Shown piece by piece: positions 10,601-24,508 of a stretch of DNA of 64,000 nucleotides (position 1 is the first letter of the stretch; each line of letters begins with the position of its first letter). Under the pieces are notes generated by a model. That model was not told the DNA's origin, searched no databases, and was given only the letters and a program-made list of their open reading frames with translations. Origin of the DNA: Pilaira anomala (taxonomy: Eukaryota; Mucoromycota; Mucoromycetes; Mucorales; Mucoraceae); the NCBI GenBank assembly GCA_025716855.1, contig JAIXMQ010000001.1, forward strand, positions 957,501-1,021,500, in the 5' to 3' direction. A program made the translations under genes and the position numbers.

Positions 10601-12760
10601 TACTAATCTCTTTCAGCCGAATTAGTTTCCAAGCAAAAAGAAAGGTAGTTAAGATAAAAAAAAATCACAATTATTTACAGCAAGGTGTTATATAATATTA
10701 CCGAAATATCTTCTTTAAGCTTTATTTCGATGCTGCTTTTTTTTTTTGGTTTTAATACAAATTCATTTTAATTTCAGTAAACACACGGGAATTTTAAAGG
10801 AAAGTTATCTATAAATTTTGCATGTGTGGCAATAATCTCTTTTGATTTCTTTTAAAGGCCTAGTACTTTTTTTGTCAAATGTCGTGCACATTTAACAATA
10901 ACCGCCACTTCGAAATCCGAAGCGGAGAGATCGAGTAGTTACGTAACGATAACAACTTTACAGTGCAAGCTTGTTTTGAAAATCCGGGGGATCTTCCTAA
11001 GTGTGCATGTCGAACTTTAAAAAAAATGAAGTTTTTCTCTTGGAAGGGTAATTCGTAAAAGCTTGTCGCTCATTCCTTTAAAATAAAACCAAAACTGTAG
11101 TTGGCGACATTGTCCCTTTTAGTATTCCCAAAACTTACTATTTTTGAAACAGCAAACTCGGAATGGTAGGTAAGGTACTTTTCAGGGCTATAGATGTTGA
11201 TAAGGTTAATTATATCAACTATCATACCGATTCGCTTTTTCATTTTTAAATTTGGAGTGTTCTGACAAAATTAATTTATCTTTTCAAGACCAGTATAATT
11301 ATGAATCGGTAGTGACAAATTGGACATGTTTAAATTGAAAGTAAATTGTGTTGAAGAAGATAACTATCAATATCATTGAATATCATATGAAATTGGGCGT
11401 ACATTAATCGAATGAAAGTTGATTTGAACAGATTGGGTCTCTTTTAAAACAAAGTCCTAATAAACATTCGAATTTCTTTGTTAACTATACATGGTACTTC
11501 CTGTATCTTGATTTCTAATAAATTTTTCTCTTCCCTAATGTGAAGAACTCTTTATCCCTTATAAATACAAAAACAGTTTTTCAGCTAACGTCTATGTACT
11601 TGTTAGTTCTCTTTGAATATTACTTGAGTTATGGAAGAAGATGAATAGCTTTTTCAAAGCTTCACACTGAGTTCATTATTTGGAGGAATCCCACATACCT
11701 TTATGATTTGTTATGTTTTAGCACGTTTTTAGAATATATTTCGATTGAGTGGTTAGATCTGTTTGTGTGTGTATCACACGAATTTATTGAGAAGAAAATA
11801 ACATTCGACCACTGGTTTTAGTTTAATATTAATATTGTGGCAGAACATTTTTTTCTTAGAATTTTTTTTTCAGAAACTTAATTTAAAATTGTCCAAATTT
11901 TAAAATAAACAAAATGAGATATATGCACTTATTAATTTAAGCTATTTCTAAGTAATTGCTAATAGAATTAGTAAATTTGTAAACCAATTTTACGAACAAT
12001 GAGTTTTCTGTTAAAAACTGCATTCAAGTTACACAGATTTCGGTTTGATGTCATTTTTCCATCACACAAGAGCGGTTGTAGAAAAATCCATAAATTATCC
12101 AATCAAAGAAAAAAGGGGCCTGTATGATATCATCCTCGTTGTCAACAAATCAAACAACTCTTCTCACAGACTGACGTCGGCTCATGGAACACGAAAAGAA
12201 AGAAAATTTCTATTGTAAAAAAAAGTTACGAATAATTGTAGTTTTTGATATGGCGATCTTCTATTTGTGCGTGAGAATTTTTAGAAAAAAAAAAGGTACT
12301 TAAAAGTAGATTTGTAGAGATATTACTGCTTTTTTTGGATTATTTGTCCAAATACAGAATATATGTTTTTGAATACATGCATCCATATATTTGACATTTT
12401 GCGTTCAGGGACAAAACATTAATTATGCTATAACATCATTAAATGTGAGCATAACTGTTCAAATTTCGATTCAGATCAAGATTTAATCACGTAGTTTAAA
12501 CAGTGGAGTGACAGTTCTTTTTGTAGGCAAAAGAGGCGATTAAAAATTAAGCTTTTCATTCAAAATGACGTAAAATGGCTTCTGTTTGCTCAAGTTTCAC
12601 TCATTGCCCAGCGCTATTGTCCCTATTTTGGGTTTTCATAACCCTCACTTAAAATAAATCGGAAAATTTCAATTACCGTTGTTTGTATATAAATGAAGAA
12701 AAAAAGAATAAAATAAATCCTTTTTTACTTATCTTACACAACAATTAATTTTTTTTAACA
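10601..12760. other. long divergent spacer (2.2 kb)
   Basis: AT-rich DNA between the carboxypeptidase (minus) and the amino-acid transporter (plus). I find no spliced coding potential. Visible elements are a near-perfect inverted repeat CCACTTCG/CGAAGCGG at about 10901-10922, and a CRE/ATF-like TGACGTC at 12172-12178, about 590 bp upstream of the transporter ATG. A T-rich leader precedes the ATG at 12761. Confidence 0.45.
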
Positions 12761-14565
12761 ATGGAAAATAATAACGAAAAAATAAGAGGCACAGCTAACC
12801 TTGCCGATATTCGTAGTCAATCATATAGTCACCCAAGACATAAATTCAATTCTGATTCTCCTCGTATGAGCTATGCAAATTTCAACAACAGTACTGATAG
12901 GCTTCCTAATCACAACGAAAGACCACCCATAAACAGTCGTACGAACTCTTCTGCTAATGTTCGTGGTACCCCAAGACCTGGTGTTTCTAGTAGAGGCAAT
13001 TCGTTTGCAAATGCAGCAAAAAGAAGATCTATGGTCAGAACACTCTCCTCTGTCTCCATGTATAGTAACTTTGCTGGTGAACGCTTAGATGGTAGTCGCC
13101 GCCCAAGTTTGATTGATGAGGAAAAAAGAAAAAGTTTTGTTTCCACCAGATCTTCTGTCGCTAAGCATGAAGAGTCTACTGTTGGCGAAGAATTTGTAGA
13201 AGACACTGAAGAGTTAGCCCCTAAGGCATCAGTTGGAAAAGCTATGTTCATGTTCTTGAAGGCTTTTATTGGCTCGGGTGTATTATTTTTACCTAAAGCG
13301 TAAGTTGCTTATACATGTGTTTTAATTTATTTTATCTAACTTATATCTGTTTTTTTTCTTTAGTTTCCAAAATGGTGGTTTAGCTTTATCGATTGTGTTA
13401 ATGATTGTGATTGCTTTGATCTGTTTATTTGCATTCTTAAGATTAGTAAATACTCAACATATTGTTGGTGGTTCTTATGGTGATATGGGTGGATTATTAT
13501 ACGGCAAAGCTGTTCGTTATATTGTATTGTTCTTTATCGTTATATCTCAAATTGGTTTTGTATGCTCCTATTTCATTTTTATTTCGGGTAATCTTGTTAG
13601 TGTCGTAGATGTTCTTTCAAATTGTACTGCTGGTATTGAGCAGAAATACTATATCTGGATGCCTTTGGTTATCTTGATTCCTTTAGCTTTAGTCCGTCAC
13701 ATCGCCAAGTTATCTTTCACTGCTATTATTGCCGACGTTTTCATTTTGTTTGGTTTAGTTTGTATTATCTATTTCAGCGCCGATCAATTGAGCACTCACG
13801 GTGTTGGACCCAATATTGCCGCTGTTAATCCTGCTAATTTTGCCTTGATGATTGGTACTGCCACTTTCTCATTTGAAGGAATCGGTCTTAGTAAGTATTT
13901 CAATATGTAAACTAGCTATATTTATCATATTAACCATTCTATTATTATTAGTTATCCCTATTGTTGAATCTATGGAACGCCCTGAAAGATTTCCATTCGT
14001 TCTCACTTTGGGTATGTTGATCGTTTGTGTTATTTATATCCTTATTGGTACTATTTCCTACATGGCCTACGGTGATAGAGTTCAATCTGCTATTATTTAC
14101 AACTTTCCTCCTGATAATAAGCTTACCATCGCTGTTCAATTATTGTACTCTTTGGCTATCTGTTTGACCGCACCTTTAATGCTTTTCCCTGCTTTGAAGA
14201 TTATCGAAAATGGTCTTTTCAGTAGATTCAGATCTGGTAAAGATAGCATTGCTGTCAAGTGGTCAAAGAACTTTTACAGAGTAGTTTTATGTGTGCTTTG
14301 TGCCGCAATTGCATTTGGTATTGGTGGCGAAAATCTTGATAAGTTTGTTTCGTTAGTTGGTTCAGTTGCTTGTGTACCTTTATGTTTCATTTTCCCTGCT
14401 ATGTTCCATCTTAAGATCTCCAAGAAGATTAAGGACAATATTTTAAATTATGCTCTTATTATCTTTGGAGTTGGTATCATGGTTTATACTTTATATGTTT
14501 CCATCGACTCCTTTATTAATCCAGCTGAAGCTGGCGAAGCTCCTGCTGCTTTCTGTCCTGCTTAA
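12761..14565 (+). CDS. amino acid/auxin permease family transporter (vacuolar AVT3/4-like)
   Basis: Exons 12761-13299, 13364-13890 and 13952-14565 give 559 aa. Residues 1-160 are a Ser/Arg/Asn-rich cytosolic extension. The transporter core begins at GKAMFMFLKAFIGSGVLFLP, the typical first-helix motif of the AAAP/SLC36-like family, and continues with about eleven membrane segments. GTATFSFEGIGL|IIPIVESM, split by intron 2, is the conserved mid-protein motif. The long N-terminal tail and sequence resemble fungal vacuolar amino-acid exporters of the AVT3/AVT4 group, which release neutral or basic amino acids from the vacuole. Substrate and membrane are inferred from family likeness. Confidence 0.88.
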
Positions 14566-16368
14566 ATTGAAAGCACATTTTATTTCCTTTTGTATATTAC
14601 TATATTTATCATAATACTTCCCTATTCTTTCTCATCATGTATATATACCAAACAAATTATTTTCCTATTTTTTATAATAAATAATCTTGTTATCAAATAA
14701 ACTTTCATATTCACTACTCATATTTTAATAGAAGACTATCATTTAAATACAACCTGCATATTAAGATTAAGGTTTTTGAATCTAAACTATAAATCTTTTT
14801 TTTAAGCAGTTAAAAAGGCAAATCTCTATATGATGTTTATGACACATGAAAAGACTTTAACAATTTTATTAATTCTTAAATCAAAATTTGATAGAGATTG
14901 ATAAATGAAAAGACAATTATGAATTTGACGTTATATTGATGGTGAAATCGCATCAGCATCGAATAGCAAAAAGTATAAATGTTACAATAATGCTCTTAAG
15001 TTTGCATTATCCACAAAACAGCGCCTTAATCACATTCTATTTACATTACATGGCTACATTCAAGGAATATCTCATAGTATCAAGCTCCCAATTTTCCAGT
15101 TAATGGGTATAGACTGCCATAATAGCTTGTTAAACATTATTGACAAGGATGTTTATGCACTCCATGAAGTTTACAAGTTTAGCTTCCCAAGAACAAACTA
15201 AGAATACTGCTATTACAAAGTACAGACAGCCAACAGCGGTGCCATTAATGGAGTTACTACTGGTCTTCAAAGTATGGGGGTAACACTTGGTTGTTACATT
15301 GCTTCTAGGAGCAATTGTAATGGATCGAACTAAAAAATTCTGTTTTATTTTTTGCATAATTTAGGATATAGCCAAAGCTGTAAACGATATAGATATATGT
15401 TAATATCTCTTAAGACATTTCCAATTTCATTAGTATAATAAAAAAACAGCAAAAAGAAAAATAAAGACAAAGGAAAATCAAATGTATGTAGCTCACACAT
15501 TTCGCCTGGAGTGGATGAGGGATGATGATGAATAAATAGCATACTGATATATATCACAGTAGTCTGTGAATAAAGAAACATAAATACCCTCTCAAATAAT
15601 AGAATAGATACAATATCTCTCACATTTTTACTCTTCACTTTTTACATTTTAATAAACACTTGTAAATAGTCTCAAACAGATTTTAAAGCTTTTCTCTTTT
15701 CATTGTAAAATCATAGCTATCACAATATGAAAATTGTAGGTAGTTGATTATCAGCACTTTAATAGACTAAGTTATAATTTCGTTAACTATAGTTTCATCA
15801 AAGTAATTAAATCATGCAATAAAAGAATAAATTGTTCCAGATCATGATCTTCCTTAAACTAATAATTGTCAAACTAGAATATAATGTAGTACAAAGCATT
15901 GTTTCCTTATCGGATCTTTATGTAACCATTGTTGAGTTACTGACATTTTTATTGTCATAAAAATGTATTGAATGGTAAATTAAATTTTTACTTACATGAT
16001 CTATCAAGTGATAGGTATATTTCATATCGATACTTTATAATAATTGATCTATTTTGTATATCAGATTTAATGTTCACATCTATCCCCTTTAAGTCTTTCG
16101 TGTTCAAGTATAACATCTGTCATTGTCCAAATAAAGATAAGAAAAAAAACGCAATGACCTCATCATTGTTTTGTTGTTTTTCAAATAGAAGAAAAGCGTT
16201 TCATCATGTTTTCTTTTTTAAATCTTGTCTTCTTACGCAAGGAGAAAGAGTGACTGCACTTCAATTGATTCAAACTGTATTCTTTTATCTTTTAATATAA
16301 TTCAATTTCTTTATTCTATTTATACTCTTGGAATTGTCAATGTTCAACTTTGACATTACTATAATATA
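14566..16368. other. intergenic spacer (1.8 kb)
   Basis: AT-rich DNA between two plus-strand genes. Short frames at 15130-15638 and 15968-16300 have no motif and no splice-compatible extension and are taken as chance. No tRNA-type box pair or repeat was found. Confidence 0.45.
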
Positions 16369-19300
16369 ATGGATAATACACAACGCAGGTCCAGTCTTAC
16401 TAGTTTCAACTTTCAGACACCCGAAAATAACATAAATGAAGAAGGTGTTTTATCAAAAATATTCGATAAAGTCAAGAGTGCCGTGTCTGGACAGCCTCAA
16501 ACACACGATAATATTTCAGTTCGTACAACCAGTATTCATAATGACAGAAAACCTTCCGCTGTTTCTTCTTTGAGTGGCGATCATATTGTTGCTACCGATT
16601 CGAATCACATTGAACATCAACAATTGACTTTACCTAACTCAATAAGCACTAACTCAAGCTTGAGCAGACATTTGACTACAGCTTCGTCTTCTACTACTAT
16701 TGCAACCACAACTTCTAATTCACATAAAGATCAAGCTCTCGCTAACTTTCCAACCTCCATCAATCCTGAAACAGTCCCGCGTCCTTCTAATTCGACTACA
16801 GCAACCACAACCACTACGATTACTGTGGGAAATCAAAAAGATGACAATATTATTGAACCCAATAATAATTCTACTGTTCAATTTCTCATGCCTACGAACA
16901 GGGTATCACAAGACGATAGTCGCGCATCTCTCGATTACTTATTAGGCTCTCCATTAATTAAAAGAAGATCTATTGATAGTGATACACAATCAGTTGCAAC
17001 TAATTTCTCTATATCCAATTCTAATTCACTTTCAAAGATTTTGGCTCGTTTAAGAGGCCAGAAGAACGATAAAGAATTTTGGATGCCTGATGAGCAGTGC
17101 AAAGAATGTTACAAGTGTAGAAAAGCTTTTACTTTATTAAGAAGAAGACACCATTGTCGTACATGTGGTAAATAATAAGGTTCTTTCAAACAAATTGATA
17201 ATTAAACAATCAAATGATTTGCATTTTTTTAGGTCAAATTTTTTGCGGTCGGTGTGCTTCTCACGTTATATCTGGAAAGATCTATAAACAGAAAGGTCAA
17301 TTTCGAGTATGTAATTTCTGTTATGCTGAGCAATTGTTGCAATTAAAAGAGAATACACCTTCTTCAAATTCGGATGTTCATGATTATTCCACATCAAAGA
17401 ATCCATCATCCGCAGCAAATACAACGACAACTACTGGAAGTAATGCAGACACCGATACTCAACAACAGCAACAATTAGAAATACAGAAACAAAACCAACA
17501 TTCCGGTAGTACCTATAATTCAAACATTATACCATCCCAAAAACCACCTTTAGCTGCTCCTAAAATGCAAATACCTGCAACTGCATTGAGGCATACAAGA
17601 AGTACTTATGGAAATGATGATACCACTATGTTTGCATTAGAAATACCTACCCATGGATCTGATAATTACTTAAGTGGCTCGCCTCAAACTTCTTTCTTAC
17701 TTGAAAGGCCTCATTCTTCAAATACTTCCCATACCTTGGAACCATCTAATAACCCAACAAGCGATTCCCCAACGTTGCCAAACAGCAACATGGTAACATC
17801 TTCTGGTATAATTCCTACCATCACAACCACAGGTGTTTCAACTAATGAATTAACAACAGCTAGTGGAGGTTTGAAACGTTTACTAGATGCCGGAACCTCC
17901 TTATTAAAATCAACTACATCGTCACGCCCAAGATCGAATACGTCATCATCCGCTCCTATGGAAGACACAAGGTATCCCGTCATGACACAATACGGATCAC
18001 CCGGAACATTTAGAGGAAACAGTAATTATCCATTGTCACCATATTTGTTAAACCGTGGTGGTGGTACAGTATTAGCAGAGAGTGAATTAAGCCCATTTCC
18101 GGATAACAATAATGAAACGAATGAATTCTATCAAGATCATCTTCATCATCAATTTCATCATTATGATAGACCTCAACTCATACCACCCCCTCCACCACCA
18201 CCACCACCACCACAACCACCAATCTATGGCATGTTTCATACAAACTCTAATCAGATGCTACCAAAGTCTACTTATGGGGAACAATTACCTCCTAACTTTA
18301 ATTATGGCTCCAGTAATGCAATAGCTACTATAGGAAGTGATGATGAATCCTATGACCTTCGTCTTCGTATGAAACGGACAGAAGAACTTCGAGGTAAAGA
18401 ATTATACTTTTTTTTTTCATAATTCTCTAACAAAATCAGTAATTTTCTGCAGGTAACACAGGTACAATCAGTGCAGGTAATAATAAAAAGTTATTCAGGA
18501 ATAATTTGATTCGAATCAATACCTCAGGATTACCTAAATATGACTTTGGATCTCAACAAATGAGCGAAAATTGGTCACCCAATCCTTTTATTAATGACAG
18601 TACGCAACAAAATCAGCTTCAATCTTCTCAACAAGAATCTAGTACTTCTAGTTTAAATAGACTTCGAATACCACCCCGTCAAAGACGAATATCTGGTCCA
18701 CCTCAAATTGTAGAATTAAGTTTAAGTGCAAGAACACATGCTCGAAGAATTTTAAGACAATTAATGGAGGAAATTACGTTAGAAGATACAAATAAGCATG
18801 ATTGGGAAGAAGTTATTATGGGTATCCTATTAAAGGTGGCTCATAACGTACAACCTGATATTCGTGCTGGCGACGATATGGATGTTCGACATTATGTTAA
18901 AATCAAGAAAATTCCTGGTGGTTTACCATCCGATAGCTTCTATGTAAAAGGCGTCGTATGTACAAAAAATGTGGCTCATAAACGTATGATGCATAATATT
19001 TCAAACCCTCGTATCTTGATTTTGCTATTCTCTTTAGATTATTCTCGTATCGAGATGGAGAATCAATTATTCTCTATTGCACCTGTTATTACTCAAGAAC
19101 GAGAACACATTAAAAAATTAGTAGGCCGTATTGTTGCCCTGAAGCCCTCTTTGCTAGTAGTTAAATCCACTGTATCTCGTTTGGCGTTAGAGTTTCTGTT
19201 AGAGGCTAATATTCCCGTGATCCATAATGTTAAACATAGCGTGATTGAAGCTGTAGCAAGATGCACCCAAGCTAGTATTGTGACTTCAGTTGATAAATTA

Positions 19301-22300
19301 CATCATGGATTGTCGTTTGGTCGATGTGGGTCTTTTGAAATTCGGACAGTCATACATGAATGGATTCCAAATCGTAGAAAGACTTTTTTGGTATTTGATG
19401 ATTGTGCTCCTGAATTAGGTGGTACCATTGTATTGCGGGGCGAAAAGAATGAAACTTTACGTGTAATAAAACGTTTGATCGATTTCATGGTATTTGTTGT
19501 GAATAATCTGAAACTAGAAACTTCCTTCTTATTAGATTCATTCGCCAAAAGTCGTGGAAGTACGGAAATTCATGTTGGTCCAACGCTACCAACATCTTAT
19601 TTATCTGAAAGAAATAGATCTCCGTTAGTGTCTGCTGGAGCACCTGTATCAACATCGATAAGATTAATAAACCAGTCTACGGAAAGTGTCTGCACGACAT
19701 CTGTTGTCGAATATCAAGAAGAAGACGCTCACACAATAAATAGTCAATACACAGCAAGTCTATTACAGCTTTACCAAAACACCATACTTTCTGTATCTCA
19801 ATTTGTCGTTTTCCCTCCCCCATATCTTTTAGTGGCTTTAAAAGAGACCGAAGATAAGTTGGCTTTAATTAATGATCAAAAACGCCGTAAATCAGCTTCT
19901 GGATCTTCCATATTAACTACAGCAACAACAAGGGATTTTACTGCTCCCTTATCTGCTTCACCAACTCGCTCAACATTTGAGAAACAATCGATACATAGTA
20001 CTGATCATAGTACGCTTGTAGCGAAAACAGATTCTTTAGATCAACATTACCATCACCTACACTGGCACGAAGAAGATGTAGAAATTGAAGCAGAAAATGA
20101 CTTGATCACAAAATACCGACAAATTTCAAGAGCTTGGGAGGCTTACATTGGTGAAAATCCTGAATTTATTAGTCCTTTCTATCACCAAAATATAGTCGTC
20201 TTGTTTTCAAGTGTATGTACTGTTACTACTGTTCCTTGTCAAGGACCAGAAATTCGAATCTTTAGTTTTTATCGATTTCCATCAGATAAAACTTTGGGTC
20301 AATACATTACTGATTTCTGTAATGATGCACATCAGCCATGTTCGTCATTAATGTGTGATAATACAATGTTGCAACATTATAGATCATATGCTCATGGGAA
20401 TGCACGTGTCAATGTCATGATAGAGCCTTTTGCCTGCCCTTTACCCGGTATGCAAGACAAGCTTTTAATGTGGAACTATTGTAAAGAATGTGATAAACCA
20501 ACACCTGTTTTACCTGTATCTGAAAACACCTGGAATTATTCATTTGGTAAATTCCTTGAAATATTTTTTTATCAAAAAGGAGTCTATTGCAGAGCAGATA
20601 TTTGCCCACATGAGATGAACCGAAATCATGTCAGATATTTTGGTTATATGAATTTGGCAGTAAGATTCCAATATGATTCGATTGATTTGCTTGAAGTGAC
20701 AGTACCGCCTATGAAGCTATTTATTCTTAGTAAAGTACAGATGGATATCAAAGATGCTGAACTAGCACTACTCCGGTCTAAAATTAACAAGTTTTATCAG
20801 TCTATTATTGAACGTAACAAAGCATTCCCTTTTGATTTGGTAGATCCGCATAAATTAGATAATTGTAAGGCCGAACTTCAAGAGATGTCGACAGTAGCTC
20901 AAGGAGAAAAGAAAGATGCCTTACAACTTGTTCAAAATGTTTACGCTCATTCTGACCCTTATGATACTTTATCAATCAATGGTGTTAGAAGAAATCTGTT
21001 CCAAGTGGTTAACCATTGGGATGCTGTATACGCTGATTTCGTTCGATATTACTTACAACCTGAACGCGAATTGAAGAAAATTACAACAAACCAGTTACGA
21101 AAAATGTTTCCTGCTGAACTTTCGGAATATGCCATCTCTAATATGAATAACGAACGTACAAAACGTGCCACTGAATTAACAGATTTGCCTCTTCTAGATA
21201 TTGGTCTTGATGGTGAAACGGATGATACACTGATAGGTCATAACTACAAGCGGAAATATTCTGCAAAAGGTGACGAAAACAACACAAAGAAGAATACTCA
21301 AATGATATATCCGACGTTATTATCATCTCCTTCCGAGAAAAATAGTCTTACAGGTACTATTACGGATGATCAGTCTTCAAAAGAAGATAATTCTACACTG
21401 GTTGATTCAGATCATAAAGGTTCTTTCTTGAGACCTGAAATTAGAAGAAGATTATCACTGGAATTATTACATGAATTGAATGCAAAGCTTAAAGTAGATG
21501 AAGGAAGAGCTACAGGAATTGAAGCATTGAATCAAATTACGTCCAACAAGTTTTTAAGACTTAAAAGTCCTGGCTCTATATCTGCTTCTTTTACTCCTTC
21601 ACGCATTCCAATTCCACTCTATAGTAACAATGGAAAGGGAAGTATTCCTTCAACTCCACCTTTGTACCAGTTATTCAATCGAAGACAAAGAAACAATATG
21701 AATTCATTTGTTGTATCAACACGACCATCTTCAACTATGGATACAAATTATTCAAGCTCACGTCACACTGAAAAGAAGGAAAAAAGGACTAAGAAAGACC
21801 AGACGAGTAGTATTACTCTTCCTGTAAAGACTACAGATAATAAGATGCCTAGATCAGCTACTTCTATTAACGTGCAACAGCGAGGCCGCCATCTTCGACA
21901 TCACTCTATTGGTCATAGTCAACACTTAAACCATAAAAGCTTATTTGAACAGTTGAGAAGCAGAAACAATGAAGATACTGAAGATGATATCAATGAAGAA
22001 GACGGTCTTAATAATTTTCTTCAAAAAAATACCACAACTCGTAAATTTAGATCTCGATTACCAAGAAAAAAGACGTACATTCAAGTCTACAGTCGAGCAA
22101 ATGATCTTGTCGAAGAAGATATTGATGACGAGTTTTATGCAAGTGGTGATTTACCTGAAGACTCAGTCTCTATTGATTCAACAGTTAAGCAAAGAAAAAG
22201 TTATTATCAAGATAGAAGTAATAGTGGTAAAAAACGAAATACGATTGACCACTCATACATCAAAAGACGAGGTACGCTTCCGGGTAAATTACCTTTGAGA

Positions 22301-23473
22301 CATCTTAGTAGTAATGGCGATGAAGCTGATAACGATGATAATGATCTTTCAGACGACTCTGCAGACGCTTCTGATAGGGATCAAATTGATTACTTCTCTT
22401 CATTGGCGCCTTATACTCATAAAGTAATCGAAGGTGCAGCCGCTGTCCTGGCAGCAAGTAACGACAAAGCATCTGTTGAAAACCAAATCATACCGACCAA
22501 TATTGTCAACAGTGAACAGCAGCAATACCAATTCGCTAGAACCTACTTTCCTTTTAGTGATGGTCAATTAGATATGTCCTCTGGCATGTCTGGAGAAGAA
22601 GAAAATGATCGTGATTTACCTGCTGCTTCGGATCTTTTAATGGATCAACAAGCGAATGTTGATAATATGAGTCTTGGTGATTTACATAATATTCATCCTG
22701 GCATTATAGCAGATAGTTTACACGAAAATAGTCCATATTATAGTCGTGCTACTATCGTTGAAGCTTTAGAAGATTCTCGTCATTCTCCAGAAAAAATATC
22801 TTTTATGAAGACTTTGACAAACTTTTTGACAGACAGTGGTTTAGGTAACTTACTACCTTTGGAATCACCTTTGTACGTAACTATATTGCTTATTTTTTTT
22901 TTTAGTTTTGATTTACTAACTTTTTTTGAGCTATAGACAACCTACTGAGTACCTATTCCCGGATTCTTATGTTGTTGTACGAGAGGATGAACCAAGCACG
23001 ATTATTGCTTACACGCTTAGTTCAGAAGATTACATTGAAAAAATGCACGATATTCAAGAATGTAGTAGTGATAATCAATCAAATGATGGAACTATAAAGC
23101 CTGGTAATGTATCTTTAGCCGATTCAAAGGCACCATCCGAATTGACTGTAGACAACGGTAATCATCCAGCTCCATCTGTTGATGATATCCAAGAAACGCT
23201 TCTAAGAGAGTCTGGTACTCATATGAGATATAGTATGTATCAAGCTTACTGAACAACAATACTTAAAAAAAAAAACTATTCTAACCTTATATCCTGATAT
23301 TAGACTTTTCCACTGGTTCTACAAAGTTTTTCTGTAAGATATTTTTCTCTGAACAATTTGATGCACTTCGTAGAAACTGCGGTTGTGATGAAAGTTACAT
23401 TATGTCATTGGCGAGTTGTATTAAATGGGATTCATCTGGTGGAAAATCCGGATCTGCTTTCCTTAAAACGAAA

Positions 23474-23522
<49 letters not shown>

Positions 23523-24422
23523 AGCCTATTTATATTAATTTTTATATATTTTTAGACGATCGTTTATTAATGAAACAAATGTCAAAATATGAACTGGATG
23601 CGTTCCTTGGATTTGCACCTGCTTATTTTCAATACATGTCTGAAGCTTTCTTTAGTGAATTACCCACTGTTCTTGCGAAAATATTTGGGTTTTATAGTAT
23701 CGGTTATAAAAATTCAGCTACTGGTAAATCAATGAGAATGGACGTATTGGTAATGGAAAATTTGTTCTATCAACGAAATATTAAAAAGGTAGGCATCTAA
23801 AAACAAATGAAAAAAAAAAATTCATATATATATATATTAAAGACTGTAATTTATTAGATTTTCGATTTAAAAGGATCCATGAGAAATCGTCATGTGCAAT
23901 CAACTGGAAAACAAGATGAAGTCTTGCTGGACGAAAATCTAGTAGAACGTAAAGTATAAATTCAACAGATCAATTTTTTTTTTTTTTACATTCACTAATA
24001 TTGTGACTTTAGTTATCTATCAATCACCATTATTTATCCGAACACACTCTAAAGAAATACTTCGAAGTTCACTTCACAACGATACTTTATTTTTATCAAA
24101 CAGGAACGTCATGGATTATTCTTTACTTGTTGGTATCGATGAAGAAAGACAAGAATTGGTAGTTGGTATTGTAGATTTTATTCGTACATTTACCTGGGAC
24201 AAGAAACTTGAAAGTTGGGTTAAAGAGTCTGGCATATTAGGAGGTGGAGGCAAAGGACCTACCATTGTTTCGCCTCGTCAATATAGAATTAGATTTAGGG
24301 AAGCAATGGAAAGATATTTCCTCATGGTTCCTGATTATTGGGCACTTACTAGACAAAGCCAATCAAGTTACGTTGCTTTACATCATCATCAATTACCTCA
24401 ATCCGAATCAGATGAAGAATAA
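16369..24422 (+). CDS. FAB1: 1-phosphatidylinositol-3-phosphate 5-kinase (FAB1/PIKfyve)
   Basis: Eight exons: 16369-17167, 17233-18393, 18453-22872, 22937-23232, 23304-23474, 23556-23788, 23858-23948 and 24013-24422, giving 2526 aa. It makes PI(3,5)P2 from PI3P on endosome and vacuole membranes. Domain order matches the family. A FYVE finger at about residues 238-292 shows [21 protein letters not shown] and RVCNFC. A proline run lies near 584-596. A TCP1/chaperonin-like region spans about 743-1005, followed by the Cys-rich Fab1-specific region and long disordered Ser/Asn stretches. The C-terminal lipid kinase starts [14 protein letters not shown], with GGKSGSAF at 2271-2278, [31 protein letters not shown] from 2424, [13 protein letters not shown] and the activation-loop-like SPRQYRIRF. 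All lysine and Asp motifs look intact. Intron 5 is mostly a 44-A run. Its partners (VAC14, FIG4) are not in the window. Confidence 0.96.
23477..23520 (+). repeat. (A)44 homopolymer inside FAB1 intron 5
   Basis: An uninterrupted run of 44 A begins directly after the GGT donor of the intron at 23475-23555, so the donor reads GTAAAA. It ends at CTAGCC. The run lies between kinase-domain exons and is likely length-polymorphic. Confidence 0.95.
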
Positions 24423-24508
24423 ATATATAATATCATGTAAATTCAGTTATAAACAACTATAAGTCAAGTGTAAATATGTAATTAAAAATAAATCTGGCAA
24501 TAGTTTAT

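Noticed and set aside
12172..12178. CRE/ATF-like TGACGTC upstream of the amino-acid transporter
   Set aside because: A single 7-bp match in a 2.2-kb spacer is expected too often to claim regulation; noted in the spacer entry only.
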